Source: Gammaproteobacteria bacterium
GTDB taxonomy: Bacteria > Pseudomonadota > Gammaproteobacteria > SG8-11
Assembly (NCBI GenBank): GCA_013151345.1
Contig: JAADIM010000123.1
Coordinates: forward strand, 1-45,900
Direction: 5' to 3'
DNA length: 45,900 nucleotides
Numbering within the stretch: the first letter of the stretch is position 1; each line of letters begins with the position of its first letter. The position numbers were made by a program, and so were the translations under genes. Below, one piece after another: positions 9,618 to 20,065 of this stretch. A model generated the notes under the pieces. The model did not search any database, was not told where the DNA came from, and was given only the letters and a program-made list of their open reading frames with translations.

Positions 9618-10974
9618 TCAAATCTTCATCTTTCACAAGCTCGTTTAAATGATCGTCAACATAGCTTGCATCAACTTCGATGCTCTCATTGTTGCGATCA
9701 GCCGCTTCGAATGAAAGCGTTTCTAATAAACGCTCCATCACAGTGTACAAACGTCTGGCACCGATGTTTTCGGTTGATTCGTTAACTTGCCAGGCGACTT
9801 GCGCAATACGTGAAATACCATTTTCGGAAAAGCTTAACGTCACCCCTTCAGTAGCGAGCAATGCAGAATACTGTTGCGTTAATGACGCATCGGGTTCTGT
9901 TAGAATGCGAACGAAATCGTCTACGGTCAACGAACGCAGCTCTACCCGGATAGGTAGACGGCCTTGCAATTCAGGAATTAGGTCAGAGGGTTTGGCCAGG
10001 TGAAATGCACCGGATGCTATGAACAGGATATGATCCGTTTTTACAATGCCGTATTTGGTTGATACCGAGCAGCCTTCAACGAGCGGCAACAAATCACGTT
10101 GCACACCTTCACGCGACACATCCGCCCCGGACGTTTCTGAACGTTTACAAATCTTGTCCATTTCATCCAGAAAAACAATTCCATTTTGCTCAACATTTAC
10201 GATTGAACGGCTTTTGATTTCGTCTTCGTTGACTAGTTTTGTAGCTTCTTCCTCGATCAACAGTTTAAACGCTTGTTTTATTTTCAATTTTCGGGTTTTA
10301 GTACGCCCACTGCCCAGGTTCTGGAACATACCCTGCAATTGATTCGTCATTTCCTCCATACCGGGCGGCGCCATTATTTCTACACCGATAGCCGCTGTAT
10401 TGAGTTCAACTTCAATTTCCCTGTCGTCCAATTTGCCTTCACGGAGCATTTTTCGGAATTTTTGCCGAGTAGTTGACACGTCTTCTTTTTCTACATTATT
10501 ATCGCCAGTGTTTTTTTCCTCTGCGTTAAAACCGAACCCAGCCGATCTCGCTGGTGGTATTAATATATCTAGGATGCGCTCTTCTGCGAACTGCTCAGCC
10601 TGCAAATGTACTTTTTTAACCTCACGTTCTCTTGTTAGCTTAATTGAGATATCTGCAAGATCGCGTACAATCGAATCAACGTCACGACCAACATAACCCA
10701 CTTCAGTAAACTTTGTTGCTTCCACTTTAATAAAGGGTGAGTCAGCTAACTTGGCCAAGCGGCGTGCAATTTCGGTTTTACCAACGCCGGTGGGGCCGAT
10801 CATTAGGATATTTTTTGGGGTAATTTCATTTCGCAGTTCTTCATCAACCATACTGCGGCGCCAACGATTACGTAGTGCGATGGCGACGGCTCTTTTTGCA
10901 TTTTCCTGTCCAATAATATGCTTGTCCAATTCCTGAACAATTTCTCGCGGTGTCATGGGTGTCGTATCTGTCAT
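9601..10974 (-). CDS. hslU: HslU, ATPase subunit of the HslVU protease
   Basis: A 457-residue AAA+ unfoldase. Walker A is [17 protein letters not shown], Walker B is [11 protein letters not shown], sensor 2 lies in [14 protein letters not shown] and the pore loop region is [10 protein letters not shown]. The extreme C terminus SRYIL is the peptide that docks into HslV and activates it. The inserted I-domain (about residues 105-235) is present and charged. HslU unfolds substrates and feeds them to HslV in the cytosol. It starts six bases after hslV, so the two form one operon. Heat-shock control is typical, but I did not identify a sigma-32 promoter with confidence. Confidence 0.97.
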   Translation of the reverse strand: MTDTTPMTPREIVQELDKHIIGQENAKRAVAIALRNRWRRSMVDEELRNEITPKNILMIGPTGVGKTEIARRLAKLADSPFIKVEATKFTEVGYVGRDVDSIVRDLADISIKLTREREVKKVHLQAEQFAEERILDILIPPARSAGFGFNAEEKNTGDNNVEKEDVSTTRQKFRKMLREGKLDDREIEVELNTAAIGVEIMAPPGMEEMTNQLQGMFQNLGSGRTKTRKLKIKQAFKLLIEEEATKLVNEDEIKSRSIVNVEQNGIVFLDEMDKICKRSETSGADVSREGVQRDLLPLVEGCSVSTKYGIVKTDHILFIASGAFHLAKPSDLIPELQGRLPIRVELRSLTVDDFVRILTEPDASLTQQYSALLATEGVTLSFSENGISRIAQVAWQVNESTENIGARRLYTVMERLLETLSFEAADRNNESIEVDASYVDDHLNELVKDEDLSRYIL

Positions 10975-10980
10975 GGTCTA

Positions 10981-11526
10981 TTATTCTTCAATTTCCAATT
11001 CTTCTATCGTAAGATTATGGTTGGTATATATACAAATATCGGCGGCGATATTTAAGCTTTTTTCAACAATCGTGCGCGCATCTAATTGCGTCTCGGCCAA
11101 CATGGCCATGGCAGCCGATTTAGCATATTGACCACCTGAACCTATTGCGATTAAACCTTCTTCAGGCTCAATGACATCGCCATTTCCTGAAATGATAAGC
11201 GAGGCTTTTGTATCCGCGACGGTGAGCAAGGCTTCCAATCGTCGCAATGACCTTTCTGTTCGCCAGTCTTTAGCTAATTCAACTGCTGCACGGGTAAGGT
11301 TTCCCGAGTATTTTTCGAGCTTACCTTCAAAACGTTCAAATAAAGTAAATGCATCTGCCGTCGCACCGGCAAAACCAGCGATGACTTTTTCATTATATAA
11401 ACGCCGAACTTTACGTGCATTGCCCTTCATAATGGTATCACCCATTGAAACCTGGCCGTCGCCACCGATGACGACTTTATTGCCACGCCGTACCGATAAT
11501 ATTGTTGTACCCCTGAAATCGTTCAA
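10981..11526 (-). CDS. hslV: HslV, peptidase subunit of the HslVU protease
   Basis: A 181-residue Ntn-hydrolase threonine protease. After removal of MNDFRG the catalytic Thr starts [23 protein letters not shown], exactly as in the family. [17 protein letters not shown] and [15 protein letters not shown] are further proteasome-beta-like signatures. HslV forms the dodecameric chamber capped by HslU. The gene is first of the hslVU pair; about 400 non-coding bases with tandem repeats and a half palindromic element separate it from xerC, so its promoter probably lies there. Confidence 0.97.
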   Translation of the reverse strand: MNDFRGTTILSVRRGNKVVIGGDGQVSMGDTIMKGNARKVRRLYNEKVIAGFAGATADAFTLFERFEGKLEKYSGNLTRAAVELAKDWRTERSLRRLEALLTVADTKASLIISGNGDVIEPEEGLIAIGSGGQYAKSAAMAMLAETQLDARTIVEKSLNIAADICIYTNHNLTIEELEIEE

Positions 11527-11598
11527 AAGTTAACTTCCTAATTTTGTTGCAAAAAAAAACATATTATTTACCATATTGCCTGCATCGCTATGCTAACT

Positions 11599-11650
11599 AT
11601 ATGCATTGCTTATATGCATTGCTTATATGCATTGCTTATATGCGTTACTT
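11599..11650. repeat. Four tandem 13-bp ATATGCATTGCTT units
   Basis: Three perfect copies (11599, 11612, 11625) and one with two changes (11638), each containing the palindrome ATGCAT. They lie about 70-125 bases upstream of hslV on its 5' side, in the xerC-hslV gap, where they could alter promoter spacing. Copy number is the kind that varies by slippage. Confidence 0.9.
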
Positions 11651-11787
11651 ACTGGCATAGCATCGAGCTGAGATTGTACACCATCCCAACAACTTATAAA
11701 GCAAACCCGCCCGCAGGGTGCAAAGGGTGCAAAAGCTGAAATGCGGGCAAAACTACAAAATTCAAGGTGAAATAACCTGACCCGCAA

Positions 11788-11889
11788 TGACATTCCTCGC
11801 AATAGTCCCGCTATTACTCGTCATGTCGCCTTGCCATGAAATGAATAGGGCACACTCTTAACACCTAGATCTCAAACGCTACGGGTATA
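11788..11889 (-). repeat. Half copy of the 162-bp palindromic element (family 1)
   Basis: Read on the minus strand from 11889 it gives TATACCCGTAGCGTTTGAGA, then the shared TTTCATGGCAAGGCGACATG and AGTAATAGCGGGACTATTGC segments, and stops matching the complete copy (35986-36147) after GAGGAATGTCA. Only one half of the palindrome is present; the sequence beyond is unrelated. It is nearly identical to the copy at the right edge of the window. It sits in the otherwise gene-free stretch 11527-11934. Confidence 0.85.
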
Positions 11890-11934
11890 GCCTTGATGAC
11901 GCACAGCAAAATCCGGGTTGTTATTTGCGCTTAG

Positions 11935-12834
11935 CTATTTACGTCTAGCTCTGGGGTGGGCTTTGTCGTAAATTCGGGCAAGGTGTTGAAAATCCAAATG
12001 TGTGTATATTTGAGTGGTAAAAATATCCGCATGCCCAAGCAATTCTTGTACTGCTCTCAAATCGCCACTTGATTCCAACAAATGACTCGCAAAAGAGTGG
12101 CGAAGTTTATGTGGATAGACATTGCTATCCAGTCCCTGCTTCACTCCCCATTCTTTCATTCGGATCTCTACAGCACGTCGCGAAATACGCGCACCGCGTT
12201 TACTCACAAAGAGTGCGGGTTCATCCATTAGTACCATGTTGCCCCTGGCATGCATCCAGTCGATAATCGCTTCTTTTGCAAATTTACCGACGGGCACAAT
12301 ACGTGTTTTTGCCCCCTTACCTGTTACACGCACCTCGGCTTGCGCTAAATCAATATCACCCAAATCCACGGACACAAGTTCCGCCAAGCGCAATCCAGAA
12401 GAATACATTAATTCGATCATGGCTTTATCACGTATCGATAACAAATCGTCTGCCGGAATATTTAGCAGCTTTGGAACCTGATCAACATCCAGAGTCTGTG
12501 GTAACTTCCGCGCGGTTTTCGGCGCGCTAACACTCACGGCCGGACTTTTGTTGACGACGTTCTCTCGCTCCAGGAACTTAAAAAACGACCGTAAAGTAGA
12601 TAGCTCGCGTTGCAAACTTCGACCACTTAATCCTCCTCGATGCCGCTGGCTAATATATGCGCGCACATCGTGTACATTCAAATCTTTCCACGCGGCAATT
12701 TGCTTATTTCGGCAAAAGACGACAACCTTGTTCAGATCTCTGGCATAGTTACTTACTGTATGGCCTGACAATCGACGCTCAGCTTGCAGATAATTAATAA
12801 ACTGACTTACCCACTCAATTTCGTTTGTATCCAT
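11935..12834 (-). CDS. xerC: XerC, tyrosine recombinase for chromosome dimer resolution
   Basis: A 299-residue recombinase from the ATG at 12834 (MDTNEIEWVSQFINYL); the longer ORF start at 12981 adds 49 unlikely residues. Catalytic residues are visible in order: Arg in SSGLRLAELVSV, His-x-x-Arg in YPHKLRHSFASHLL, and Tyr in TTQIYTHLDF. With XerD it resolves chromosome dimers at dif. Length and the HPRARRK-type tail match XerC rather than XerD, and the neighbours dapF and DUF484 are the standard XerC context. Confidence 0.95.
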   Translation of the reverse strand: MDTNEIEWVSQFINYLQAERRLSGHTVSNYARDLNKVVVFCRNKQIAAWKDLNVHDVRAYISQRHRGGLSGRSLQRELSTLRSFFKFLERENVVNKSPAVSVSAPKTARKLPQTLDVDQVPKLLNIPADDLLSIRDKAMIELMYSSGLRLAELVSVDLGDIDLAQAEVRVTGKGAKTRIVPVGKFAKEAIIDWMHARGNMVLMDEPALFVSKRGARISRRAVEIRMKEWGVKQGLDSNVYPHKLRHSFASHLLESSGDLRAVQELLGHADIFTTQIYTHLDFQHLARIYDKAHPRARRK

Positions 12835-13000
12835 TATACTTGGCTTCTTATTCTTTCTTGTCAGCAAGAGTAATTTGAGGGTACAACTACGACATGGCTT
12901 CGCACTTAGATCGGCACAACTTACGATCGGAACAACATAGACCGGAACAACAAGAGCGGAACTTAAACAAAAGCATAGCAAACGTTACTTAAAACACCAC

Positions 13001-13720
13001 TTATAAACGCGCTTTCAATGAACAGCTAATTAACTCCGCTAAATTTTTCAAAAATTCGGTGCCCTTCCCCGCGTGGAAGCGCTGTACATCGTAACTTCCG
13101 ATACATAACAAACCAAAACAAGAGCCACTCACCAATGGCAATAGCGCCGCCGATCTAACGTCTGTCTTCACGTCACCAAAAAGGGTTTTTGTAAGCTCTG
13201 GTTTAAATTGCCCGCATACAGGCTTCCTATCACTAATAATTTGACCTATATCTTTAAATTCAGGGTCACGGTTGTCTATAAACGAATCGAACAGCCCTGA
13301 TGGCAGTTGAGAAGGATCAATAACAGCATCGTCACCCGTGCCCACGAAAAAAAGAAAATTACTTTCATCGACCTTATAATCTAATTTTAGCCTGGCACGC
13401 GACACGCCCAATACAGCTTCAATTGATTCCGCCTGATACAACGCTATTGTGAGTTTATGTAATTGCTTGTTTAACCTATCATTTTCTTTTGCTATCTGTA
13501 CAAGTTCCTGAAGCTGTCTTTTAAGTTGTTTTTTCTGCTCGCGAAGAATAGACACTTGCCGCTCTACCAAAGAAACCGCCGGACCACTGTCATGAGGTAT
13601 CACAAGATCAGAAAGCAATTGCCCGTGTGTTTGGAAAAAATCAGTATTATTCGCCAGGTATTGTTTAACATCGTGTTCTGAAATCGTTTGTTTTTTAATA
13701 CTTTGTAATAATGTAGTCAT
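13001..13720 (-). CDS. DUF484 (GAF-like) protein
   Basis: A 239-residue DUF484 protein. The N terminus has the family pattern VKQYLANNTDFFQTHGQLLSDLVIPH followed by SLVERQVSILREQKKQLKRQL, a coiled coil, then a GAF-like domain (LLPLVSGSCFGLLCIGSYD). The gene always seems to sit between dapF and xerC in gammaproteobacteria; in Pseudomonas-type genomes it is the linker of that operon. Its role is not established. Its start overlaps the dapF stop by four bases, showing translational coupling. Confidence 0.9.
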   Translation of the reverse strand: MTTLLQSIKKQTISEHDVKQYLANNTDFFQTHGQLLSDLVIPHDSGPAVSLVERQVSILREQKKQLKRQLQELVQIAKENDRLNKQLHKLTIALYQAESIEAVLGVSRARLKLDYKVDESNFLFFVGTGDDAVIDPSQLPSGLFDSFIDNRDPEFKDIGQIISDRKPVCGQFKPELTKTLFGDVKTDVRSAALLPLVSGSCFGLLCIGSYDVQRFHAGKGTEFLKNLAELISCSLKARL

Positions 13721-14547
13721 AATTCAATATTTCCTTCAAAAACCGTTTGTGCTGGACCGGTCATTAACACAGCCCCCCCATTGCCATTCCATTGTATCGA
13801 AAGACGTCCTCCTTTCAAATCCACTTCAACTCGTTCATCTAATAAATTACGCACTCGACCATAGGCGACAGCAGCACATGCGCCTGTTCCACAAGCCATC
13901 GTCTCACCAGAACCTCGTTCATACACTCGTAATTTAATATGACAACGACTTACGATTTCCATAAATCCAGCATTGATACCTTCGGGAAAAGATGAGTGGG
14001 TCGCCAACGACTTACCTGTCGTTGCAACAGGCGCATTGTCTACATCATCTACAATAACAACAGCATGCGGGTTTCCCATAGACACAATTCCAATCTCTAT
14101 GGGCTGCTCATCCGCTTTAAGTATATAACGTTCCTGCGTTTTGTCAGTAATCATTGGCAAATCTTCCGGTTCAAATCGAGGGACACCCATATTTACCGTG
14201 AATAGCTCACCTGATTGAAGCATTAATTCGATTACTCCCGAATTTGTTGCAACTTTGACAGTCTTTTTTGTGGTCAATGCCTTGTCCATAACAAAACGCG
14301 CCAGACAACGCGCGCCATTTCCGCATTGTTCCACCTCCCCACCGTCGGCATTGAATATTCGATAAAAAAAATCGGTGTCAGACGAACGCGGCGACTCAAT
14401 AAGTAAAATTTGATCACAACCGACACCAAAACGTCGATCAGCAATAAATTTTATATTTTCACGATCCAGGTTTACAACTTGAGTAATACCATCGATAACG
14501 ACGAAGTCATTACCTAATCCATGCATTTTTGTAAATTTTAAATTCAT
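13717..14547 (-). CDS. dapF: DapF, diaminopimelate epimerase
   Basis: A 276-residue PLP-independent epimerase that converts LL- to meso-diaminopimelate for lysine and peptidoglycan. The two catalytic cysteines lie in EQCGNGARCLARF and GETMACGTGACAA. The N terminus KFTKMHGLGNDFVVID is diagnostic. It is first in the dapF-DUF484-xerC run; the 250 bases upstream hold three GCACTAT-containing units (14595-14625) and no gene. Confidence 0.97.
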   Translation of the reverse strand: MNLKFTKMHGLGNDFVVIDGITQVVNLDRENIKFIADRRFGVGCDQILLIESPRSSDTDFFYRIFNADGGEVEQCGNGARCLARFVMDKALTTKKTVKVATNSGVIELMLQSGELFTVNMGVPRFEPEDLPMITDKTQERYILKADEQPIEIGIVSMGNPHAVVIVDDVDNAPVATTGKSLATHSSFPEGINAGFMEIVSRCHIKLRVYERGSGETMACGTGACAAVAYGRVRNLLDERVEVDLKGGRLSIQWNGNGGAVLMTGPAQTVFEGNIEL

Positions 14548-14793
14548 ATTGTCTTGGTTTAAATATTCATATCTATTGTGTCGAGACTATAATTGGCACT
14601 ATATCAGCACTATGTCAGCACTATAAGTAAGCTTTTCGATACGGATACTAATTGTGTAGGTACTAACGACGACTAACTAGTAGGCACTAGAATGTAAGCG
14701 GCGACGTCGGCCAGTATTAAAGACATATCACAAAATTTTGTCAATTTGTAATTATGCCAGAAATTGGAATGAGAAGCCTATTAGATCAATGCT

Positions 14794-15702
14794 TTATTTT
14801 ATCAACGAAAGGGGTTGAATAATCTTTGTCGTAGATTCAGGTTGAAGCGTTACGTGCTCAACGCCAAATCGCGTCTTTAACATGCCAGACTGTTGATCCA
14901 GTATCTGCTGCCATTTCCCCAACTCATCAACAACGATGTGTGCCGACAGCGCAATTCGCCCACTCGACAGTGTCCAGATGTGCAAATCATGAACTGAATT
15001 TACGTCTTCTATTGCGGCCATAGCATTGCCAACTTCTTGCAAATCAATATGTAAGGGGACACCCTCCATTATGACATGCAGTACCTCACGCAATAAATGC
15101 AGACTTGAATAAAGAATCAGAGCGCAGATCACAAGAGAAAGGATAGGATCTATCGGGGTCCAACCAGTGAAATGAATCACTGTCCCTGCGATCAACGCAG
15201 CAACCGATCCCAATAAGTCACCTAACACATGCAGCAACGCTCCGCGAGTATTAAGAGTCTGGTGCCCACTACTCACCACGAAAGCAACCAGCAAATTAAT
15301 AACCAAACCCACCGCAGCAACCCACATCACTGTACTACCAATAACAGGTTGAGGGGACTGAAACCTATCCACAGCCGCTACAACAATACCGACAACAATG
15401 ACAATCATAAACAAACTATTGACCAATGCAGCAATAACCTCTGCCCGGCCGTAGCCATAAGAATGTTGGTCTGTGGGCGGCTTCATGGCAATCCAGGCGG
15501 CAAAAGAAGCCAAACCCAACGCGGTTGCATCGGAAACCATATGCGCTGCATCTCCAAGCAATGCCAAGGATCCTGACAACCACCCCGCAACTGCTTCAAC
15601 ACCCGCAAAAGACAGCGTCAAAACTAGCGCCCAGATTAATGACCGGCTTGGAGAAGCCGCGCTGTGTGAGTGAGAATGGGAGTGGTGCGCGTGGTTATGC
15701 AT
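14794..15702 (-). CDS. Cation diffusion facilitator (CzcD/ZitB-like)
   Basis: A 302-residue CDF transporter from ATG 15702 (MHNHAHHSHSHSHSAA), whose His-rich N terminus is typical of zinc exporters. Six transmembrane helices are visible; metal-site residues appear in LLGDAAHMVSDATAL (HxxxD, helix II) and HVLGDLLGSVAAL (HxxxD, helix V), the zinc-selective pattern. A cytosolic C-terminal domain (SVHDLHIWTLSSGRIALSAHIVV) completes it. It likely exports Zn2+ or a similar divalent ion by proton antiport. The longer ORF start at 15759 would overlap moaC and lengthen the N terminus without support. Confidence 0.9.
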   Translation of the reverse strand: MHNHAHHSHSHSHSAASPSRSLIWALVLTLSFAGVEAVAGWLSGSLALLGDAAHMVSDATALGLASFAAWIAMKPPTDQHSYGYGRAEVIAALVNSLFMIVIVVGIVVAAVDRFQSPQPVIGSTVMWVAAVGLVINLLVAFVVSSGHQTLNTRGALLHVLGDLLGSVAALIAGTVIHFTGWTPIDPILSLVICALILYSSLHLLREVLHVIMEGVPLHIDLQEVGNAMAAIEDVNSVHDLHIWTLSSGRIALSAHIVVDELGKWQQILDQQSGMLKTRFGVEHVTLQPESTTKIIQPLSLIK

Positions 15703-15740
15703 AATGTAATAATAGAGCAATAATAGCGTAATATTTGTAT

Positions 15741-16220
15741 CTAGAACGTTGAGGACCACGTCCCCGACTTGCCGCCTTCTTTTCTTAATAAACGGATACC
15801 ACCCATCGCCATACCACGATCCACGGATTTACACATATCGTATATAGTCAACAATGCAATTTGCACCGCCATAAGCGCTTCCATTTCGACACCTGTTTTA
15901 CCAACCGTCTGTACAGTTGCGACGCAAGAAACCCGATTTTTTTCTTCGTCCGTCTCAAAACTTACTACAGCACTATCTATTAAAATTGAATGGCAAAGTG
16001 GCACCAATTCAGACGTTTTCTTCACCGCCATTATTCCGGCAATTCGTGCCACACCGAGCACATCCCCTTTTTTATGATTGCCTTCTATTATCAAAGACAA
16101 CGTCTCGACCTGCATAGTAATATAACCGCATGCTTCAGCGATACGACGGGTCTCTTGTTTATCACCCACATCAACCATGTGGGCCTCACCAGAGGCGCTA
16201 AAATGGGTTAATTTCGCCAT
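15741..16220 (-). CDS. moaC: MoaC, cyclic pyranopterin monophosphate synthase
   Basis: A 159-residue enzyme of full length, from ATG 16220 with AAGG seven bases upstream; the ORF start at 16250 lacks this. Signature stretches are [29 protein letters not shown] and [26 protein letters not shown], which carry the active-site His, Glu and Lys. It makes cPMP, the first stable intermediate of the molybdenum cofactor. It is divergent from moaD. The window also encodes a molybdoenzyme at 33 kb that needs this cofactor. Confidence 0.95.
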   Translation of the reverse strand: MAKLTHFSASGEAHMVDVGDKQETRRIAEACGYITMQVETLSLIIEGNHKKGDVLGVARIAGIMAVKKTSELVPLCHSILIDSAVVSFETDEEKNRVSCVATVQTVGKTGVEMEALMAVQIALLTIYDMCKSVDRGMAMGGIRLLRKEGGKSGTWSSTF

Positions 16221-16328
16221 ACATTTACCTTCATACCTGCATTTGCTCACTCGTTCGCTGAGTGTGTTCCATTACACTGCCTAAACGACTACCATACACT
16301 AAGTCACCTAATCAGATAATACAGAAAT

Positions 16329-16562
16329 ATGACCATTACAGTTAAATACTTCGCTAGCTTGAGAGAAGAATTCGGACGGGCGCAAGATGAAATAAGTGGC
16401 GCAACGGTAAAGACAGTCGCCGATGTTTGGAAAGAGGTTGCAAATGGGCAACCACTAAAACCAAATGTTCTTATGGCGGTAAATTTAGAATATGTCGACG
16501 CCAACCATATTGTAAACCAAGGCGATGAGGTCGCTTTTTTTCCACCTGTTACCGGAGGTTAA
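16329..16562 (+). CDS. moaD: MoaD, molybdopterin synthase sulfur-carrier subunit
   Basis: A 77-residue ubiquitin-like protein ending VAFFPPVTGG, whose terminal Gly-Gly is adenylated and thiocarboxylated before sulfur is passed to cPMP. The N terminus ITVKYFASLREEFG is standard for MoaD. The moaE partner is not adjacent: the next gene downstream is an unrelated binding protein on the other strand. moaC is divergent 108 bases away, so a shared promoter region is likely. Confidence 0.93.
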   Translation: MTITVKYFASLREEFGRAQDEISGATVKTVADVWKEVANGQPLKPNVLMAVNLEYVDANHIVNQGDEVAFFPPVTGG

Positions 16563-16688
16563 TCGCTAGTACTCCGTAAAACTGGTGCTTACTTCGGAAG
16601 ATATTTAGAAAAACAGCTAAGCATAAAAACCGGGCGTTTAAAGCACGCTAGAACCACTTGTTAAATAAATATTCAATTAGGCCTTGAC

Positions 16689-17507
16689 TTACCAACCCCA
16701 AATAACACCCTCAAGTAAATCCTCAAGTCCTGTGTAGACAGCTTGTTTCGCAGGCTCAACAAAATATTTTTCTTTTTTGCTGAAACGACCAAACAACTTA
16801 TCTGCAGACTCGGCACCCTTTGCTGTTGTTAACACGTACGCAACTAATTCACGCGTTTTACTATCGAGCTTACTACTGACAGTAACGGTTTGATTGGGTA
16901 ACGAGCGACTTTTATAAATAATTTTGACCGATTTTTTTTCCGCGTCCGTCAATTTTTTATAGATATTGTCACGCACAATAGCGGCCCTGCATCGTTGATT
17001 TTTAAACGCCCGATAGACACCTTTAAATCCACCTTTGATTTCATAAATTTCCGGCTGAACTACCGGATTATCGTAAAGCGAATAAACCGTCACTGTGCCC
17101 AAATTTGGTGACGCCAGACCACATATTTTGTATCGCACAAGATCGCGTAAATCATTGATTTTATCGTCGTCCTTACGGACGAGAATATCAAAATCCAACG
17201 AACCCGGTAACATCGCAACCGGGCTGTGTTTAAGGTGTTTTATACGCCATGCCGCAAAATGGGGGCCATCAAATATAATGTCATATTTTCCTTTACGCAT
17301 ATTGACTGAATACTGAATCCAGTCAGAAGGATGCTCGTATTTTACCTTCTGGCCCAATGATTCACTTAAATACTCAACAATCGGACCATACATTTGTTCA
17401 CCCTCTGCAAGTGACTCCCTAGGTGGAGCTGAAAACGTCAAATCCGCTTGCGTAGCGGAAGAATAGCTAACAACAGCAAACAACAATATACTAGCTAAAG
17501 ATTTCAT
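16689..17507 (-). CDS. PhnD-like periplasmic substrate-binding protein
   Basis: A 272-residue exported protein from ATG 17507 (MKSLASILLFAVVSYSS, cleavage near ATQA), preceded by AGGGA. The mature protein has the PhnD/phosphate-phosphonate binding fold: FSAPPRESLAEGEQMYGPIVEYLSESLG, DIIFDGPHFAAWRIKHL and the hinge motif LVRYKICGLASPNLGT. No ABC permease or ATPase is nearby, so it is an orphan binding protein. Such orphans often feed signal-transduction proteins or bind other oxyanions or small ligands; phosphonate transport should not be assumed. Confidence 0.75.
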   Translation of the reverse strand: MKSLASILLFAVVSYSSATQADLTFSAPPRESLAEGEQMYGPIVEYLSESLGQKVKYEHPSDWIQYSVNMRKGKYDIIFDGPHFAAWRIKHLKHSPVAMLPGSLDFDILVRKDDDKINDLRDLVRYKICGLASPNLGTVTVYSLYDNPVVQPEIYEIKGGFKGVYRAFKNQRCRAAIVRDNIYKKLTDAEKKSVKIIYKSRSLPNQTVTVSSKLDSKTRELVAYVLTTAKGAESADKLFGRFSKKEKYFVEPAKQAVYTGLEDLLEGVIWGW

Positions 17508-17555
17508 ATTATTAAGTCCCTTTATATTTACGGCAATTGATTTTGGAATCCCCAC

Positions 17556-18053
17556 CTCACTCTCCGCGAGGCAATCGTACTGCGTGTCTTTTTAACTACA
17601 CTTTTATTATTTTTTAGTACTTTTTAATTATTATTAAGTAGCTTTACTTCTTCTAATTCTAAGCTGCAGATGCACTTTCCTGTTCTGCGCGAAACCAAAT
17701 TCCCATTGGGTAAGCGGCTATCGGATAAATGCTTGAGCAATCCACAGTTAAAACAACCAATAGACAGGATCGTATTTATTATTAATATATTTTGTGAATA
17801 AATTGACAATCAATTTTAACAAACACCACTCGCAAATCCAATACAATCTATATTGTAACGCATGTCTAAAAATAATGGGCGATAATAAATCGTTGCTACT
17901 TTAAGGCAATTGAAATATGGTCTAACAACAATTTCGACATATAATGTGTTTATTGACGTAACAGCAATTTCAATCAAGAAACCTGGTTCAACCAATAACC
18001 TAAGCCTGTTCATCTATATACTATAAGGCTTATAACTATTTGGAGCCTGTCAA
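17556..18053. other. Gene-free 500-bp stretch upstream of hppA
   Basis: AT-rich, with only short ORFs that lack homology signals (61 and 65 codons on the minus strand). A GGAG sits eight bases before the hppA ATG. I see no RNA gene; a TTGACA at 17803 lacks a properly spaced -10. Confidence 0.5.
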
Positions 18054-20054
18054 ATGGAAACAACCTATCTACCCCCTGCTTTAGGCATCTTAGGTCTCGT
18101 CGTCGCATTCATCATCTATGGTCGCATTAAAGCCATGCCCGCTGGTGAAGGGCTAATACTGGAAATAGCGGAAGCCATTCATCTAGGTGCTATGGTTTTC
18201 ATGAAACGAGAATATTCCATTCTCGTCCCGTTTGCTGCCGTGTTAGCTGTTTTGCTCTATGTATTCCTCGGCGCCCAAACAACGATCGCATTTGTCGCTG
18301 GCGCATTCTGTTCTGGCATTGCTGGTTATATCGGCATGTTCACCGCAACAAAGGCAAATGTACGCACAACAACCGCAGCGCATACACAGGGAGCCGCGGC
18401 TGCATTAACCACCGCTTTTTTTGGTGGCTCTGTAATGGGGTTAACTATTGCAGCCGTCGGATTACTCGGATTAGGCACCTTATATATGTTTTTTGGTGGC
18501 GACCCCGAAACCGCCCATGCCATTCACGGCTTCGGCATGGGTGCGTCAGTTGTCGCTTTATTTTCTCGTGTTGGCGGCGGCATTTTTACTAAAAGTGCTG
18601 ATGTGGGTGCCGACCTGGTCGGTAAAATTGAAGCGGGCATTCCTGAAGATGACCCACGCAACCCGGGTGTGATTGCGGATAACGTCGGCGATAACGTTGG
18701 TGATGTCGCAGGTATGGGCTCAGATATTTTTGAGTCCTATTGTGGCTCAATCATCGCCACCATCGCCATCGCATCCACGGTAGGCGCGGCCGCTATCGCC
18801 ACATTGGGAGAACGCAGTGACTTGATGTTTTTACCTTTAGGCCTGGCTTCCGTCGGCCTTATCTGCTCTATACTCGGCATTTTGCTGGTTGTCGTATTTT
18901 CTGCAAAAACACCCGAAGTCGCACTAAGAATAGGCACTATAGGTGCAGCGGTGTTATTTATTACCTCCTCATACTTTGTAATTACCATCATTGGTATCAG
19001 CGTAAATGTCTGGGGCGCAGTGGTGGTCGGCGCAGTGGGTGGCATCATTATTGGCCTAGTGACTGAATATTACACCGCCGGCAAACCAATACGCGATCTC
19101 GCCAAAGCGGGGGAAACAGGTCCTGCAACCGTTATGATCAGTGGTCTTGCGCTAGGCATGCAATCTGTTGTGGTCCCGGTTCTTACTATATGCGCTATCA
19201 TATTCATATCAGACCAACTTGTTGGTCTTTATGGCGTGGGTATCGCGGCGGTCGGTATGTTGGCAACGGTGGGTATCACTATGGCCATCGATGCTTACGG
19301 CCCGGTAGCCGATAATGCAGGTGGCATTGCTGAAATGGCTGGACTGGGCGAGGACACCCGTAAGATTACCGATTCGCTCGACGAACTCGGCAATACAACA
19401 GCGGCAATTGGCAAAGGCTTTGCGATCGGCGCAGCGGCATTGGCAGCGTTAGCGATTATTACCGCGTTCGTTGAAACTGTTTCCGCCCATAACGCGGATT
19501 TTTCCCTGGCACTCAATCACCCTCCAGTACTGGTCGGTTTATTTATTGGTGGCATATTTCCTTTTCTTGTCGCTTCTCTTACCATGACCGCAGTTGGCGA
19601 CGCTGCATTTGAAATGATCCAGGAAATTCGCCGTCAATTCCGCGAGATACCCGGATTGCTAGAAGGCACTGCAAAGCCGGATAATGCACGTTGCATTGAT
19701 ATCGCCACCCGGGCAGCACTGAAAAAAATGGTATTGCCCGGCGTACTCGCTGTTTCAGCCCCGGTGGTCGTCGGATTCGGTATTAGCGCATCGGCGTTGG
19801 GCGGCATGTTAGGTGGCGCACTATTGGGTTGTGTATTATTAGCAATCACTATGGCTAACGCCGGCGGCGCCTGGGACAATGCGAAAAAGTATGTGGAAAA
19901 AGGCAACCTCGGCGGCAAGGGGTCAGACACGCATACTGCAGTGGTAGTAGGTGATACCGTAGGCGACCCCTTCAAGGATACATCAGGCCCCTCTATGAAT
20001 ATTCTTATTAATGTAATGGCGATTGTAAGTTTGGTTATTGCGCCTCTTCTTTGA
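18054..20054 (+). CDS. hppA: Membrane-bound ion-pumping pyrophosphatase
   Basis: A 666-residue, roughly 16-helix membrane PPase that couples PPi hydrolysis to H+ or Na+ export from the cytosol. The substrate loop is [47 protein letters not shown] (quoted here in parts: [18 protein letters not shown] and [16 protein letters not shown]), and further Asp motifs are [16 protein letters not shown] and [15 protein letters not shown]. After GNTT the sequence reads [10 protein letters not shown], the alanine form of K+-dependent enzymes such as plant and Thermotoga PPases, not the Lys form of K+-independent ones. The ion pumped is not decided by this. It faces pfp convergently, a pairing that suggests PPi-based energy saving. 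Confidence 0.95.
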   Translation: METTYLPPALGILGLVVAFIIYGRIKAMPAGEGLILEIAEAIHLGAMVFMKREYSILVPFAAVLAVLLYVFLGAQTTIAFVAGAFCSGIAGYIGMFTATKANVRTTTAAHTQGAAAALTTAFFGGSVMGLTIAAVGLLGLGTLYMFFGGDPETAHAIHGFGMGASVVALFSRVGGGIFTKSADVGADLVGKIEAGIPEDDPRNPGVIADNVGDNVGDVAGMGSDIFESYCGSIIATIAIASTVGAAAIATLGERSDLMFLPLGLASVGLICSILGILLVVVFSAKTPEVALRIGTIGAAVLFITSSYFVITIIGISVNVWGAVVVGAVGGIIIGLVTEYYTAGKPIRDLAKAGETGPATVMISGLALGMQSVVVPVLTICAIIFISDQLVGLYGVGIAAVGMLATVGITMAIDAYGPVADNAGGIAEMAGLGEDTRKITDSLDELGNTTAAIGKGFAIGAAALAALAIITAFVETVSAHNADFSLALNHPPVLVGLFIGGIFPFLVASLTMTAVGDAAFEMIQEIRRQFREIPGLLEGTAKPDNARCIDIATRAALKKMVLPGVLAVSAPVVVGFGISASALGGMLGGALLGCVLLAITMANAGGAWDNAKKYVEKGNLGGKGSDTHTAVVVGDTVGDPFKDTSGPSMNILINVMAIVSLVIAPLL

Positions 20055-20065
20055 AGAAACATCAT

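Noticed and set aside
12834-12981. N-terminal extension of the xerC ORF
   Set aside because: 49 Cys/Leu/Val-rich residues precede MDTNEIEW, which matches the normal XerC start and length.
17803-17847. TTGACA and TACAAT as an hppA promoter
   Set aside because: The two hexamers are 33 bases apart, far from the required 16-18.
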